This document shows positions 44,439 through 44,942 of a DNA stretch of 44,942 nucleotides, piece by piece (the first letter of the stretch is position 1; the number at the start of each line of letters is the position of its first letter). Both the position numbers and the translations under genes were made by a program. The notes below the pieces were generated by a model. It searched no databases. It saw only the letters and a program-made list of their open reading frames with translations, and was not told where the DNA came from. This DNA is from Zygnema cylindricum (lineage: Eukaryota > Streptophyta > Zygnematophyceae > Zygnematales > Zygnemataceae), in contig JBBHKE010000320.1 in assembly GCA_037447655.1 (NCBI GenBank), positions 1 to 44,942 on the forward strand. Reading direction: 5' to 3'.

Positions 44439-44942
44439 TCAAACTATCGACATTCTTTTTTTTTTTTTTTTTTTCTTATTTTCGGGTGCTTTTTTAGAGA
44501 ACGTAAGTTGAGAAAACTTAGCATTTTTTATTATATCATTTATCTAGAGAAATCCATCAAGTGTAAATTTTTCAAATAAATTGAACAAGTTTTGGAAATA
44601 TAGGTTAAAAAAAATTCAGGAAATTAATGTAATTTTTTTGAAATGTGATTGGTTAGAATAAACAAAGATTTTGCTAGATAGGTAGACAGAAATTTGAATA
44701 TTTTTTCTTAAATTTAGAGCAGTTTTTTGAATTACCTTTACTCATTATTAATGGTATCATTACTCTTTTTATTTTTTGTTTCTGTAACATTAAACTGGAA
44801 AAATACCCATTTTAAATGTGGACCCAATTTTTTGTTCATCTTTTTCAATTGGGAAAAAAAAAAAAAAAGGGTTACATAAATTAGTTCCCCCGTTATATTC
44901 TTTTTCCTTTTTTTTTTTGTTCAATTTGTTTTTTTATTTATA
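44439..44942. other. Region downstream of the GT47 gene
   Basis: AT-rich with poly-T and poly-A runs. AATAAA-like sequences occur at about 44575 and 44658 and could end the GT47 transcript. No further gene is seen before the window ends. Confidence 0.5.

Overview
This is a eukaryotic nuclear window: AT-rich, with multi-exon genes, GT-AG introns of about 0.1-2 kb, poly-T and CT-rich intron tracts, many microsatellites and short inverted-repeat transposon remnants. The gene set (a GT92 galactan-synthase-like enzyme, a GT47 exostosin, a bestrophin-like channel, a DUF2252 protein, exosome subunit RRP45) fits a photosynthetic eukaryote, most plausibly on the green or streptophyte side. The species cannot be fixed from the sequence.

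Layout, left to right. 1-2800: no recognisable gene, but tandem repeats and two abutting short terminal-inverted-repeat elements (1704-2336 and 2338-2564). 3126-8128 (+): bestrophin-like anion channel, 7 coding exons, 476 codons. 8129-10461: intergenic, with a cluster of G-box (CACGTG) motifs and one unresolved ORF. 10462-13702 (-): class I SAM-dependent methyltransferase in 5 exons, whose SAM-binding exon is out of frame. 15262-22754 (+): DUF2252 gene, 474 codons in 6 exons, with its first coding exon present twice (15262-15467 and 17594-17799) around about 2 kb of transposon-derived DNA. 25931-31936 (-): complete GT92 glycosyltransferase, 8 exons, 443 codons. 32778-33003 and 33211-33741: two more inverted-repeat elements. 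34119-39048 (+): exosome RRP45/EXOSC9-like gene from which most of the RNase PH core is missing. 40470-44438 (+): complete GT47 exostosin-domain protein, 6 exons, 467 codons.

Exon borders were placed by hand. Candidate GT/AG sites were accepted only when the reading phase was kept and the joined protein matched the family. The bestrophin, DUF2252, GT92 and GT47 models close to a multiple of three without any correction. The two glycosyltransferases are both type II membrane proteins expected in the Golgi for cell-wall or glycan synthesis. Otherwise the genes look functionally unrelated, as expected for a eukaryotic chromosome segment.

No new multi-gene system is evident. The strongest leads are the duplicated, apparently identical first exon of the DUF2252 gene, the missing core of RRP45, the damaged and partly duplicated SAM-motif exon of the methyltransferase, and a family of short inverted-repeat elements that recurs across the window, including next to the exon duplication.
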